Positions 22,945-31,504 of a stretch of 39,160 nucleotides of DNA are shown here, piece after piece. The stretch covers positions 1 to 39,160 of the forward strand of contig CALIZI010000462.1 in NCBI GenBank assembly GCA_938028705.1. Direction: 5' to 3'. The notes under the pieces were generated by a model. It ran no database searches. It was not told where the DNA came from and saw only the letters and a program-made list of their open reading frames with translations. This stretch comes from an uncultured Saprospiraceae bacterium (GTDB lineage Bacteria > Bacteroidota > Bacteroidia > Chitinophagales > Saprospiraceae). A program made the position numbers and the translations under genes. Each line of letters starts with the position of its first letter. Position 1 is the first letter of the stretch.

Positions 22945-25900
22945 ATGATAATTAAACGAATGATTGGCGTACTAATGTGCGCTTTAGTCCAATTGACTCT
23001 ACATGCTAAGTCGGATTGGGTGAGAACAAATCCCGGTGGTGGCGGGGCGGTTTCGATGGTGACGGGTACTGCCAACGGAACGATTTTATCGGGTTCGGAT
23101 TTGAGTGGTGTCTATAAATCAACCAATAACGGGCAATCTTGGACACCGATTGGTTCGGCACAGGGCTTGACGAGGACGCACATCACGAGCCTTGCGCCAC
23201 ATGCGAGCGATGGCAATACATTTTTTATTGGTACAAGTGCCGGAATTTTCAAAACAAATGATGGCGGAAATACGGTAACACAAGCAACTGTCGCAGTAGG
23301 CGCGAATAGCGGTTTGGGCTATGTAGAAGCCATTGAAATGTGCCATGTCAATCAAAACAAAGGCTATGCGGCACATCACGAATGGTGGAGTCCAAACCTG
23401 ACGCTATTGAAGACGACTGACGGTGGCAATAATTGGTTTATATTGACCGGAAATGGCTTGCCTGCACAGGGCAGCGTCATGCGAATGATGGTGCATCCGC
23501 AGAATGATGATTTGGTCTATGCTTTGTTGGGAAAAGGCAGGTATAATTGCAGCGAACCGTGGCTGTACAAATCAACGGATGGCGGTTGGAATTGGACGAG
23601 AATAGCGCAAGGGCTTGGCGATATTTTGGATTTTGATTTGCATCCGACCAACCAACAAATTGTCTTTACGAGTAACTTTCAATCGAATGGCTGCAATACC
23701 AATGGAGTTTGGGATTATGCAGGCGGCAATGCCGGTACGGGCGCATTGCATCGCAGTGATAGCGGTGGTACGGGCTATTATCAAATCGGCGATTATACGG
23801 GTTTTATCAATGTCAATCCGAACTATCCGAATGAAATCAGTGTAACCAATTTTATATTTGCATTGAATGATCCCAATGGCTTGATGGGAACTTGGAAAAC
23901 ATGGGACAATGGTAGCTCATGGTTTCAAACAGGGAGTTTGACCAACTGGGTAAAAGGTTGGCCCGTCATGCAATATGCTTATGTCAGTAGTTTTTACGGC
24001 TTCAATAAAACGGTAACAAAAGATGAGTTTAATCCGGGAAATTATTACGCTACTTATGGCGGATGGGCGTGGGTGACATCGGACGGCGGAGCTAATTTTA
24101 CCAATGTTGCCACAACAGAAATCAGTCCCGGAAAACATATCTCTACGGGCATGGATAATATCAATGGAAATGCCATAGAAGTCAGCGATACCGACCCAAA
24201 TACGATTTATGTGGGCTATTACGATTTGGGATTTTGGTACACGCGAGACAGGGGGCAAACGTGGACTTTTAGCATTCCTGACGAGGCTACATATCCCAAC
24301 CACGTATGGTTTGCAGGCGGCGGTTCCAATGTCAATTTTATCGTAAATGACCCCGCAAGACCCAATGTAGTTTGGGCGACTTTCGGCAAAGAAGGCACAT
24401 CAACAGACGGCGCAGTATTCAAAAGTACGGCTTATGGTGAAAACTGGCAAATCAGCAATACAGGCTTGCAATTGGTCGGCAATACGACGCATGGCATGTC
24501 GATAGATTTGAATAGTCCGGTCAGCAATCGAACTTTATTTGTGACGCAAGATGGCGATGTATTCAAATCAACCAACGATGGTGCGTCTTGGTCGATGGTG
24601 CTGAATAATGGCGGTTTGAAATTTACGGAAGTCGATAAATTTAATTCGCAATTGGTGTATGCAGGTGGAGAAAGTGGTTTTTGGCGTTCGACAAATGGCG
24701 GGGCAAACTGGACAGAAACCGGATTGCCCGAAATGCGTAACCAACAAAGCGGCGCGGCTTTTAGAGATGATATTGTTCCTACTTTTGAAGGAAATGGTGA
24801 AAAAGTTTGGAATGGTATTTTTGAAATTAAAGCCGACCCAAGCACTCCCAACCGCGTATATGCCACCGCTTACGGCGCAGGTAAAGGTATGTACAGAAGT
24901 AATGATGGCGGCGTGAATTGGGATAAATTATACCCCGATAATTATATGAGAGGTTTTGCCATTCACCCTTCAAATCCGAATACCTTATATATATCTTCTT
25001 CGAGTGCCTATCATTCGGGCGGCTATAAGACGGATTCAAAAGGTTTTTTGATGTCGGAAGATGGCGGAACGAATTGGACGACAATCAACTCAAATATGAG
25101 TTGGATTTTTGGCGGAAGAATGGAAATAGACAAAAGTGCGAATCCCCGACTCTGGGCATGGTCGCCCGGTACAGGCGTGCAATATACCGAAGTTGCCGGA
25201 GCTACTGCGGGGGGCTGCATTACGATAGATAATGACTTTAGCGATTGGTCGTCGATAGCTACGCTTTCCAATTCAAATGGATATACCATAAAAGCCGCTG
25301 ACGATAATAACGCGCTTTATATTTATATCGACGGCAATATTGACCAAAGTTATCAAATGTTTTTGGATGCGGATAATGAAAATTCGACAGGAAGCGAATA
25401 CACCGCAACGAATTGGGGCGGATTGGGTGCGAATATTCTCATAGAAAATGGCGACCTCTACACTTATAATGGTACAGGTTTCGATTGGACTTGGACCTAT
25501 CAGGAAACAGTGAGTGCGAATAAAACAAGCGCAGGACTCGAATTGAAAATTGATAAATCTTTGTTCAATGCCAATGCCGTCAATTTCGGTTTCGTCACAA
25601 GAAATGCCGCTTGGACACAAACCGGATCCGCGCCCGCGAGTGCAGCGACACATGTCTTTTCCAATTCATTAAATTGTGATAATACTTGTATTTCTGTGGA
25701 TGCCAATTTCAGCGATTGGTCGTCCGTTCCTGTCTTATCCAATTCCAATGGTTTTATCATGAAAACGGCGCACGATAATGATAATTTTTATATTTATGTG
25801 AATGGTAATTTGGACACCAATAATCAATTCTTTTTGGATGCAGACAATAATAGTTCGGGTGGCAACGAATATATCAGCAATAATTGGGCAGCAACAGGTT

Positions 25901-26469
25901 TTAATTATTTGATACAAAATAATTCGCTATTGTCTTATACGGGTACGGGCGCAGATTGGACTTGGAGTACGGGTTCGCCTGTGAATGTACAAAAAACCGC
26001 CACTGAAATAGAAGTAGAAATCGACAAATCCTTATTCACGACCAATACCGTCAATTTTGGTTTCGCTACAAGGGATGCAAATTGGGCGCAAGTCGGATTC
26101 GCACCCGCCACGCTGCCTGCGACTTATGACCTCTCTACGCCTTCCGCTTGTGGTGCTAATAATAATGTCGGAGATTGTCTTGATGCGGATGGCGATGGTC
26201 TATGCGATATTGCCGAACACATCATCACGTCTTTCGATACCATAGAAGTCATCCCCAATCCACTGGCAGATAAAGTCGTCGTTAATGGTGTTTTTGATGA
26301 TTATACCATTCATGTACTTGATGCCAATGGCGGATTAGTCACCAACTACACAGGCATGACCCCACCTCTGACGATTGACCTCAATACGCTGGCAACGGGT
26401 ATTCATTTTATCCATATCACGCATAATCAAAATAGTCAGCTAAGTCTTCGAAAGATGATAAAAATGTAG
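22945..26469 (+). CDS. Large secreted beta-propeller protein (sialidase/GH74-like) with tandem CBM9-like domains and type IX sorting signal
   Basis: This is an extracellular protein of 1174 residues. A signal peptide (to about residue 21, TLHAK) precedes a long beta-propeller region (about 22-755) with many Asp-box/BNR motifs: STNNGQSW, KTTDGGNNW, KSTDGGWNW, RSNDGGVNW, SEDGGTNW. The layout resembles GH74-like or sortilin-type propellers, but catalytic acids cannot be assigned by eye. Two homologous domains follow, starting CITIDNDFSDWSS (about 758) and CISVDANFSDWSS (about 914), each ending LKIDKSLF/VEIDKSLF then NFGFVTRNAAW-like NFGFATRDANW. They look like CBM9/DOMON-type carbohydrate-binding modules. 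DADGDGLCDIAEH (about 1075) is a calcium-binding linker. The end (IEVIPNPLADKVVVNG to LRKMIKM) is a type A T9SS sorting domain. A polysaccharide-related role is inference. Confidence 0.87.
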   Translation: MIIKRMIGVLMCALVQLTLHAKSDWVRTNPGGGGAVSMVTGTANGTILSGSDLSGVYKSTNNGQSWTPIGSAQGLTRTHITSLAPHASDGNTFFIGTSAGIFKTNDGGNTVTQATVAVGANSGLGYVEAIEMCHVNQNKGYAAHHEWWSPNLTLLKTTDGGNNWFILTGNGLPAQGSVMRMMVHPQNDDLVYALLGKGRYNCSEPWLYKSTDGGWNWTRIAQGLGDILDFDLHPTNQQIVFTSNFQSNGCNTNGVWDYAGGNAGTGALHRSDSGGTGYYQIGDYTGFINVNPNYPNEISVTNFIFALNDPNGLMGTWKTWDNGSSWFQTGSLTNWVKGWPVMQYAYVSSFYGFNKTVTKDEFNPGNYYATYGGWAWVTSDGGANFTNVATTEISPGKHISTGMDNINGNAIEVSDTDPNTIYVGYYDLGFWYTRDRGQTWTFSIPDEATYPNHVWFAGGGSNVNFIVNDPARPNVVWATFGKEGTSTDGAVFKSTAYGENWQISNTGLQLVGNTTHGMSIDLNSPVSNRTLFVTQDGDVFKSTNDGASWSMVLNNGGLKFTEVDKFNSQLVYAGGESGFWRSTNGGANWTETGLPEMRNQQSGAAFRDDIVPTFEGNGEKVWNGIFEIKADPSTPNRVYATAYGAGKGMYRSNDGGVNWDKLYPDNYMRGFAIHPSNPNTLYISSSSAYHSGGYKTDSKGFLMSEDGGTNWTTINSNMSWIFGGRMEIDKSANPRLWAWSPGTGVQYTEVAGATAGGCITIDNDFSDWSSIATLSNSNGYTIKAADDNNALYIYIDGNIDQSYQMFLDADNENSTGSEYTATNWGGLGANILIENGDLYTYNGTGFDWTWTYQETVSANKTSAGLELKIDKSLFNANAVNFGFVTRNAAWTQTGSAPASAATHVFSNSLNCDNTCISVDANFSDWSSVPVLSNSNGFIMKTAHDNDNFYIYVNGNLDTNNQFFLDADNNSSGGNEYISNNWAATGFNYLIQNNSLLSYTGTGADWTWSTGSPVNVQKTATEIEVEIDKSLFTTNTVNFGFATRDANWAQVGFAPATLPATYDLSTPSACGANNNVGDCLDADGDGLCDIAEHIITSFDTIEVIPNPLADKVVVNGVFDDYTIHVLDANGGLVTNYTGMTPPLTIDLNTLATGIHFIHITHNQNSQLSLRKMIKM

Positions 26470-26704
26470 TGGATAATGATTAACGGTTAATGATTAATGA
26501 TTAATTTTTTAGAGAAATTTATTAATCAATATGTTCGCCAAATTGATAATTGATAATTGAGAGTTGATAATTTATTTATTTTTTATTTCATAAAAAACTT
26601 ATAATTAAATAATTACAAATTATAAAATAAAATTAGTTATCAATTATACATTCTCAATTCTCAATTTGGCAAAGACATTTATTGATTATTAATATTAAAA
26701 ATAG
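26470..26704. repeat. Word repeats and long imperfect inverted repeat after the propeller gene
   Basis: Bases 26470-26510 repeat AATGATTAACGGTTAATGAT. Then GCCAAATTGATAATTGATAA (26538) is mirrored by CAATTCTCAATTTGGCAAAG (about 26655-26675), forming a long imperfect hairpin with an AT-rich loop. Confidence 0.6.
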
Positions 26705-26760
26705 AACCGCCCCAACGTAGCGTAAATGTATAAATTCGCGCTATGTTGGGGCGGTTTTGT
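26705..26760 (+). terminator. Strong rho-independent terminator after the propeller gene
   Basis: An 18-bp stem (AACCGCCCCAACGTAGCG at 26705-26722 with 26739-26756, one G:T pair) is followed by TTTTGTTTT. This GC-rich stem stands out sharply from its AT-rich surroundings. Confidence 0.8.
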
Positions 26761-26845
26761 TTTATTCGTTTAAATGGAATGATTGATTTGGGGGATTTGG
26801 TTGATTGAGTACGAATACTAATCTCTTAATCAACTCTGTTAAGTT

Positions 26846-27100
26846 CCATTTATCCTAACTACACTGGATATGGGTCTAAAATTAGTAAGAGGGGCGGTAC
26901 TTGGAGCTATTGCGGCGCGGTTTCAATCCTACCTTACCTGGATATGGGTCTAAAAGAATTGAGATTGGACGGTGGGGATTCGTCGGCACTGCGTTTCAAT
27001 CCTAACTACACTGGATATGGGGCTAAAAGGAGCATACCAGTTTCTTCCAATTGGCTATCGAACGGTTTCAATCGTACCTAAAATGGATAATACAATACTC
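26846..27100 (+). CRISPR. Short, decaying CRISPR array with about four repeats and three spacers
   Basis: 36-base repeats start at 26846 (5' part degenerate), 26920, 26993 and 27065 (3' half degenerate). The best copies begin GTTTCAATCCTAMCTAC and end GGGTCTAAAA. Spacers are 26882-26919 (38), 26956-26992 (37) and 27029-27064 (36), and are unrelated to each other. Repeat length, spacer length and GTTTCAATCC start are typical of type I/III arrays. No cas gene is in the window, and the outer repeats are mutated, so the array is probably inactive or served by distant cas genes. Two more degenerate repeats lie beyond the toxin-antitoxin genes (27791-27826 and 28123-28162). The strand is given for the GTTTCAATCC reading; transcription direction is not shown. 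Confidence 0.85.
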
Positions 27101-27416
27101 ATTCACTCGGAAATTCCGTAGGTATTTTATTGGGGTCTTGACGTGTATCAAAAATGTAAACGACGACAATTCTGTCTTTGTCCGGTTCGATTTTGTAGTA
27201 AATTCTATAACGCTCTACCAATCGAAAGCGATGTTCATACGGGCTGTCGGCTTCAAAGTATCTTCTGCCTAACTCCGGCATTTCAATCAATCTTTGAACA
27301 TCCTCCAAAATACGAGTGCGTAATTTATTGGCGTATCTGTCGTATCCGTTATTGCTGTAATACGCACAGATTTCTTGTAATTGGGAGTAGGCAAATTCGG
27401 TGAACTGCAGCCTCAT
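27099..27416 (-). CDS. RelE/ParE-family toxin
   Basis: This is the toxin of a type II module, 105 residues. The fold signature is present: MRLQFTEFAYSQLQEICAYY (start), RILEDVQRLIEMPELGRRYF in the middle, then HRFRLVERYRIYYKIEPDKD and RIVVVYIFDTRQDPNKI at the end. This RxxxxxYRIxY pattern is characteristic of RelE/ParE proteins, which either cut mRNA in the ribosome or inhibit gyrase. The sequence does not decide between them. Its start overlaps the antitoxin stop by 4 bases, so the two are co-translated. It sits inside the remains of a CRISPR array, its stop codon immediately next to a broken repeat. Confidence 0.87.
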   Translation of the reverse strand: MRLQFTEFAYSQLQEICAYYSNNGYDRYANKLRTRILEDVQRLIEMPELGRRYFEADSPYEHRFRLVERYRIYYKIEPDKDRIVVVYIFDTRQDPNKIPTEFPSE

Positions 27417-27664
27417 GGATTGGTCTTGTTTTCTTTTAGAATGTCTTCAATATCAATTAGTTTGCCTTCTTGAATTTGTTGCTCCGACAAAGCCATGCCT
27501 TCCCGAAACTCACCGCGTGTCAAGGGCGTACCATCGGGTTTTGAACCGATAATATCTTCGCTTGCCGCTTTTTTCAACAATACATTCACCGCTTGTATCA
27601 ACTCAACATCGTCAGTGGCAAGTATCGTTTGAGCAATTCTTATTTTTTCTGTTTGAATATCCAT
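27413..27664 (-). CDS. Antitoxin partner of the RelE/ParE toxin
   Basis: This protein has 83 residues from the ATG at 27664 (MDIQTEKIRIAQTILATDDV). The frame could start six codons earlier at a TTG, but the ATG start matches the usual beginning of this antitoxin type. The C-terminal half (GTPLTRGEFREGMALSEQQI, then EGKLIDIEDILKENKTNP) is charged and probably unfolded until it wraps the toxin. The gene order antitoxin-toxin with a 4-base overlap is normal for type II modules, which usually repress their own promoter. No clear operator palindrome was recognised upstream, where only AATGATTAACGGTGAATGAT words occur (27700-27735). Confidence 0.8.
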   Translation of the reverse strand: MDIQTEKIRIAQTILATDDVELIQAVNVLLKKAASEDIIGSKPDGTPLTRGEFREGMALSEQQIQEGKLIDIEDILKENKTNP

Positions 27665-27682
27665 ATCAAATACTTTATTCAA

Positions 27683-28122
27683 AGATAAGGGTTTTTAATG
27701 ATTAATGATTAACGGTGAATGATTAATACTAATCTAACGTGAAATAAAAAAAAACACATTAAATCATTAATACATTCATTAAACATTAATCATTATTTCC
27801 TACCTAAAATGGCTGATGGTTTAAAGACCACTTTTTCATAAGTGGTTCAAAATAAATGTTTTACACATTATAAAGTGGGGGTGTTTTTGTCATAATTCTG
27901 CAAAGTTCCCCGTGCAATTATTTTTATTTAATATGTTTTGCGAGTCAGTTTTATGTTTACTTTCGCTTGATGATAGCAAAGAAAAAATCTGTTTAAATGG
28001 CCTTATCAGCAGGTCAATGAACATTTTATAAGCATAAAAACATTATACAATAATATTTTTACACCATATAAAAACAGCGCATTAAAGGGAGTTTACCCAA
28101 TAAAAAATTTAAAGAGAACTTT
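27683..28122. other. Gap with degenerate CRISPR repeat and AT-rich sequence
   Basis: No gene is seen. A degenerate repeat at 27791-27826 keeps TCCTACCTAAAATGG and ends GGTTTAAAG. Directly after it a small hairpin (ACCACTT TTTCAT AAGTGGT, about 27828-27847) follows. The rest up to 28122 is AT-rich, without further structure that I can identify. Confidence 0.55.
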
Positions 28123-28162
28123 GTTTCTAATCCTAACTAAACTGGAAGAAACGGTTTAAAAG
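28123..28162 (+). repeat. Isolated degenerate CRISPR-type repeat
   Basis: GTTTCTAATCCTAACTAAAC TGG aligns with the first 22 bases of the array repeat with one insertion and one change. The end GGTTTAAAAG matches the repeat's end. The middle is altered and a few bases longer. It lies about 1.1 kb from the last good repeat. Confidence 0.6.
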
Positions 28163-28630
28163 AAAAGTCATTCATGGAATTATTATACAGCAAATATAAA
28201 TCTATTTTTTGACATATCCTAATTTTTGAATAAGTAAATTGGAAACTGGGGAACTTCGGAAACTGGGGAAGTCGGTTTGACGGAGACACATAATTATTTG
28301 TGTATCGGCGAAATGAGGTAATGTTCGACAAAAATAGGGTAAATGATTATAGGCGAGTTGTAAGGCGAATTCCTTTGTTAAAAGCGGATACTTGAGTATT
28401 CGGACACCTATTTTTCATAAAAACATTCGTCTTGCAACTATTCCCTATTTTAATCGAACACCTCCAAAAAAATAATAATTAGTATTTTATAAATTTGAAT
28501 TTTAAAAGGAGACAAATTCTGATTACGCCCGATTAAAAGTCTCAACTACTTTGGCAAACATATCAAAAGATACAAGATAAAATGTTAAATTTGCAGTCGT
28601 TTTAAACATATCAAACACAAACACAGTAAA
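28163..28630. other. Gap with element B arm and a palindromic element
   Basis: No gene is seen. Bases 28238-28275 repeat GGAAACTGGGGAACTTCGGA-type words related to element B. Bases 28318-28467 have inverted ends (GTTCGACAAAAATAGGG and CCCTATTTTAATCGAAC), and its right part CATTCGTCTTGCAAC resembles part of element A near 14620. TAAATTTG at 28586-28593 could be a -7 box for the next gene. Confidence 0.55.
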
Positions 28631-29767
28631 ATGCCGAAGATACAAATGGTGGATTTGAAAGGGCAGTATAAAAAAATACAGTCCGAGATTAATGCGTCTA
28701 TCAAAGAATGCCTAAAATCCACTTCATTTATTAATGGTCCGAAAGTACAGGAGTTTCAAGCGGGTTTGGAAACCTACTTGGGGGCAAAGCACGTCATACC
28801 CTGTGGCAATGGCACGGATGCACTTCAGGTGGCGATGATGGGTATGGGCTTGAAACCCGGCGATGAGGTCATTGTACCGGCATTTACTTATGTGGCTACG
28901 GTGGAAGTGGCTGCCCTCTTGGGGCTGAATCCGGTGATGGTGGATGTGGATAAAGATACCTTTAATATCACTGCCGAAATTATCGAACAGGCGATTAATG
29001 TACACACGCAGGCGATTGTGCCTGTACACCTTTTCGGGCAATGCACCAATATGGAACCACTCCTCAAAATTGCTGAAAAATATAACCTCAAAATCATAGA
29101 AGATAATGCTCAATCCATAGGTGCAGAATATACTTTTGATGATGGCAAACAGGTCAAATCCGGTACGATAGGTGATGTCGGGTGTATCTCTTTCTACCCC
29201 TCCAAAAACTTAGGTGCTTATGGCGACGGCGGTGCGATGTGTACCAATGACGACGACCTTGCCGACCAATTGCGCCGTATAGCGAATCATGGGCAATCCG
29301 AAAAATACATGCACAAATACATCGGGGTCAACTCCCGTTTGGATGCCATTCAAGCTGCCATCCTCAATGTCAAACTCCAGTATCTGGACGAATATACCGC
29401 CGCCCGACAAGCCGTAGCCGATTATTACGACAAAGCCTTTGAAGATGTTGACCATTTGCAGATTCCCGTCCGCATGGAGCAATCGACCCATGTTTTTCAT
29501 CAATACACGCTCATTGTCAGTGATGGACACCGCGATGCCCTCAAAACTTTCCTTTACGAACATGGTGTTCCGAGCATGATTTATTATCCGCTGACGGTCA
29601 GCGACCAAGAGGCATTTCGCGGACGCGGACGCAAAGTCGGCGACCTGCCCACGTCCAAAGCCCTCTGTGAATCGGTACTTTCACTCCCCATTCATACCGA
29701 AATGACGGACAATCAACTCGATTATATCGCCGAAACCGTACACGCTTATTTTAAGGAAAATGCGTAA
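28631..29767 (+). CDS. PLP-dependent sugar aminotransferase, DegT/DnrJ/EryC1/StrS family (WbpE/WlbC-like)
   Basis: This 378-residue aminotransferase works on nucleotide-linked 3-keto sugars. The start KIQMVDLKGQYKKIQSEINA and HVIPCGNGTDALQVAMMGMG with EVIVPAFTYVATVEV are typical of the family. The PLP lysine is K192 in SFYPSKNLGAYGDGGA, and the PLP-binding Asp lies in KIIEDNAQSIGAEY. The closest familiar enzymes are WbpE/WlbC, which make the 3-amino group of UDP-2-acetamido-3-amino-glucuronic acid. The acetyltransferase gene downstream (30002) supports this, as it would act on the product. No dehydrogenase or glycosyltransferase is adjacent, so the rest of the pathway must be elsewhere. Confidence 0.9.
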   Translation: MPKIQMVDLKGQYKKIQSEINASIKECLKSTSFINGPKVQEFQAGLETYLGAKHVIPCGNGTDALQVAMMGMGLKPGDEVIVPAFTYVATVEVAALLGLNPVMVDVDKDTFNITAEIIEQAINVHTQAIVPVHLFGQCTNMEPLLKIAEKYNLKIIEDNAQSIGAEYTFDDGKQVKSGTIGDVGCISFYPSKNLGAYGDGGAMCTNDDDLADQLRRIANHGQSEKYMHKYIGVNSRLDAIQAAILNVKLQYLDEYTAARQAVADYYDKAFEDVDHLQIPVRMEQSTHVFHQYTLIVSDGHRDALKTFLYEHGVPSMIYYPLTVSDQEAFRGRGRKVGDLPTSKALCESVLSLPIHTEMTDNQLDYIAETVHAYFKENA

Positions 29768-30001
29768 ATGTTGAAATGCGATAATGTTTTTAATGCGATA
29801 ATGCTGAAATGTGGTAATGCTACAATAGCGTAAATTTCATTATCGCATTACCACATTAAAGCATTTTTTATTCACACATTCAAAATTCACACATTCAAAA
29901 TTCACACATTCAAAATTCACTCATTCAAAATTATCGCATTCCAACATTTCAGCATTATCGCATTAAAAACATTCACACATTCAAAATTCACTCATTCCAG
30001 T
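29768..30001. repeat. Perfect 30-bp inverted repeat and tandem words between the two sugar genes
   Basis: The arms at 29783-29812 and 29944-29973 are perfect inverted repeats of 30 bases containing AATGCGATAATGCTGAAATG. Between them lie four or more tandem units of ATTCACACATTCAAA (29870-29935), and another follows the right arm. The whole gap is composed of such words, so the spacing between the two genes of this pathway seems to be filled by repeat growth. Confidence 0.8.
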
Positions 30002-30571
30002 ATGTATTTCCAACACGAAACGGCGGTCATAGATGAAGGTTGTACGATAGGTAAGGACAGCAAAATTTGGCATTTTTGTCATCTGATGTCTGCTTGTGTC
30101 ATTGGTGAAGGGTGCAATCTGGGGCAAAATGTATTCATTGCTTCCGGCGTAGAATTGGGTAATAATGTGAAGGTGCAAAACAATGTTTCCATTTATGCGG
30201 GTGTGGTATGTGAGGATGATGTTTTTCTTGGACCTTCAATGGTTTTTACGAATGTCATCAACCCGCGTAGTGCCGTCAATCGCAGAGCTGAATACCAGCG
30301 TACTCACGTAGGGAAAGGCGCAACTATCGGTGCCAATGCGACCATTGTGTGCGGGAATAATATCGGAGAATATGCCTTCATAGGTGCAGGCGCAGTAGTA
30401 ACGAATGATGTGCCGCCTTATGCCTTAGTGGTCGGTAATCCTGCGCGACAAATTGGTTGGATGAGTGAACATGGAGCGCGTTTGTATTTTGAAAATAATA
30501 AAGCGATATGTGAGGAAAGCGGGGAGGAATATATGCTGCAAGATGGGCGTGTAATTAAGAAAGTTACATAA
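30002..30571 (+). CDS. Left-handed beta-helix acetyltransferase (WbpD/WlbB-like)
   Basis: This is a 189-residue hexapeptide-repeat acyltransferase. It begins [29 protein letters not shown], the usual start of WlbB/WbpD N-acetyltransferases. It continues with repeats such as [51 protein letters not shown] is the conserved substrate loop, followed by [20 protein letters not shown]. These enzymes acetylate the 3-amino group of UDP-2-acetamido-3-amino-glucuronic acid in O-antigen or capsule synthesis. The preceding aminotransferase would supply that amino group. The start ATG at 30002 follows repeats directly. The gene is probably in the same transcript as 28631, despite the 234-base gap. Confidence 0.88.
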   Translation: MYFQHETAVIDEGCTIGKDSKIWHFCHLMSACVIGEGCNLGQNVFIASGVELGNNVKVQNNVSIYAGVVCEDDVFLGPSMVFTNVINPRSAVNRRAEYQRTHVGKGATIGANATIVCGNNIGEYAFIGAGAVVTNDVPPYALVVGNPARQIGWMSEHGARLYFENNKAICEESGEEYMLQDGRVIKKVT

Positions 30572-31504
30572 TTACGCCTTCCTGTTTTTTAAAAATAACA
30601 CCAAAATCATCACTTCATTTCGACCTGTTATCGGGTCATTCATTTCATTTTAATGCTTCTGTACTGACGACTTCAGCCGTCAAGTGAACCGATTTTTCCG
30701 CGACGGCTGAAGTCGTCGGTACGGGGTACGCCAAAATTATTTTCAAGCATAACGTTATGTTTCGGCTGTTTGGGGAGTATTATAAGTGTAAACACGGTAT
30801 TGCACCCTGTAACCCCCTAACCTGAAGAACTATGCAAAATCAATGCCCGCGAAGGTTTTTTTATTATACAGGCTTCTTTGATGTGCATGGATTTGTGCAT
30901 GGTTCTCCTATTGACAGGGAGTGATATTAATTATTAACATTTTAATTAAAAAATTATGCACGTTATTATTAAACAGGTCAAACTATTCAGCTTATCGCTG
31001 CTACACTTATTAACCACAAATATGTATCACTCTTTAAGGAAATGTAACACTCTATTGCACAGCATTTTTCGGATAAAAAAAGAAAATATACTATTTTTTA
31101 GAAGGTCGATGCAACCAAATCCCGCAATCAGCGTCTATGTAGGTAGGTCTATCTCTATCTGTAAAGATGCTAATAGAATTTTTAACCTTAAAAAAGGTAC
31201 ACCACTCAATTTTCAATACTACTTACTACCCCGATCGTATCGGGCTTGCGCGAAGATTTATGTGAAATCTAAGGGCAGGACTTTTTTCGGTTATCAACGT
31301 CTGCAATAGCCAGACATTTTTCATCATCCTTAAACAAAAAACTATTTGGCATCACACCTAATTGGTCATCAATAATATCGGAACATTATGGTATCAAAAT
31401 TAAATTTCATTAATATGTATTAGCCCTGTAACCCTATATTTTAGTTAGTAATGATTACCTTTTTATTGAAAAACCTTTTTTCGATGTTCAAATAGTAAAC
31501 CGGT
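30572..31504. other. Long gap with hairpin repeat copy 2 and two CCCTGTAACCC boxes
   Basis: I see no convincing gene. It contains the hairpin repeat at 30661-30722 and the exact 11-mer CCCTGTAACCC at 30805-30815 and 31424-31434. A 117-codon frame (30956-31309) and a 30-codon frame (30832-30924) are present, but neither has recognisable features. The TGTAAC core resembles the AAC-containing -35 boxes of ECF-type sigma factors, and the second box is 70 bases before the sigma factor gene. Confidence 0.5.
30661..30722. repeat. Dispersed hairpin repeat, copy 2
   Basis: Arms 30661-30681 and 30702-30722 form the same 21-bp stem as at 2541-2603, with GACGACTTCAGCCGTC. The single stem difference between the copies is compensated on the other arm. 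No terminal repeats or target duplication were seen here. Confidence 0.8.

Noticed and set aside
28123-28162. tracrRNA anti-repeat as an explanation of the isolated CRISPR-like repeat
   Set aside because: It matches the repeat in the same orientation, and there is no cas9 and no clear downstream hairpin series. A decayed repeat is simpler, although an anti-repeat read from the other strand cannot be fully excluded.
30832-30924. 30-codon frame just after the first CCCTGTAACCC box
   Set aside because: Too short to judge, with no similarity I know and no conserved context. Its position after the box is the only support.
30956-31309. 117-codon frame between the acetyltransferase and the sigma factor
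   Set aside because: No signal peptide, domain or repeat that I recognise; composition is like the surrounding gap; it includes the palindrome-like CCCGATCGTATCGGG. It may be chance.
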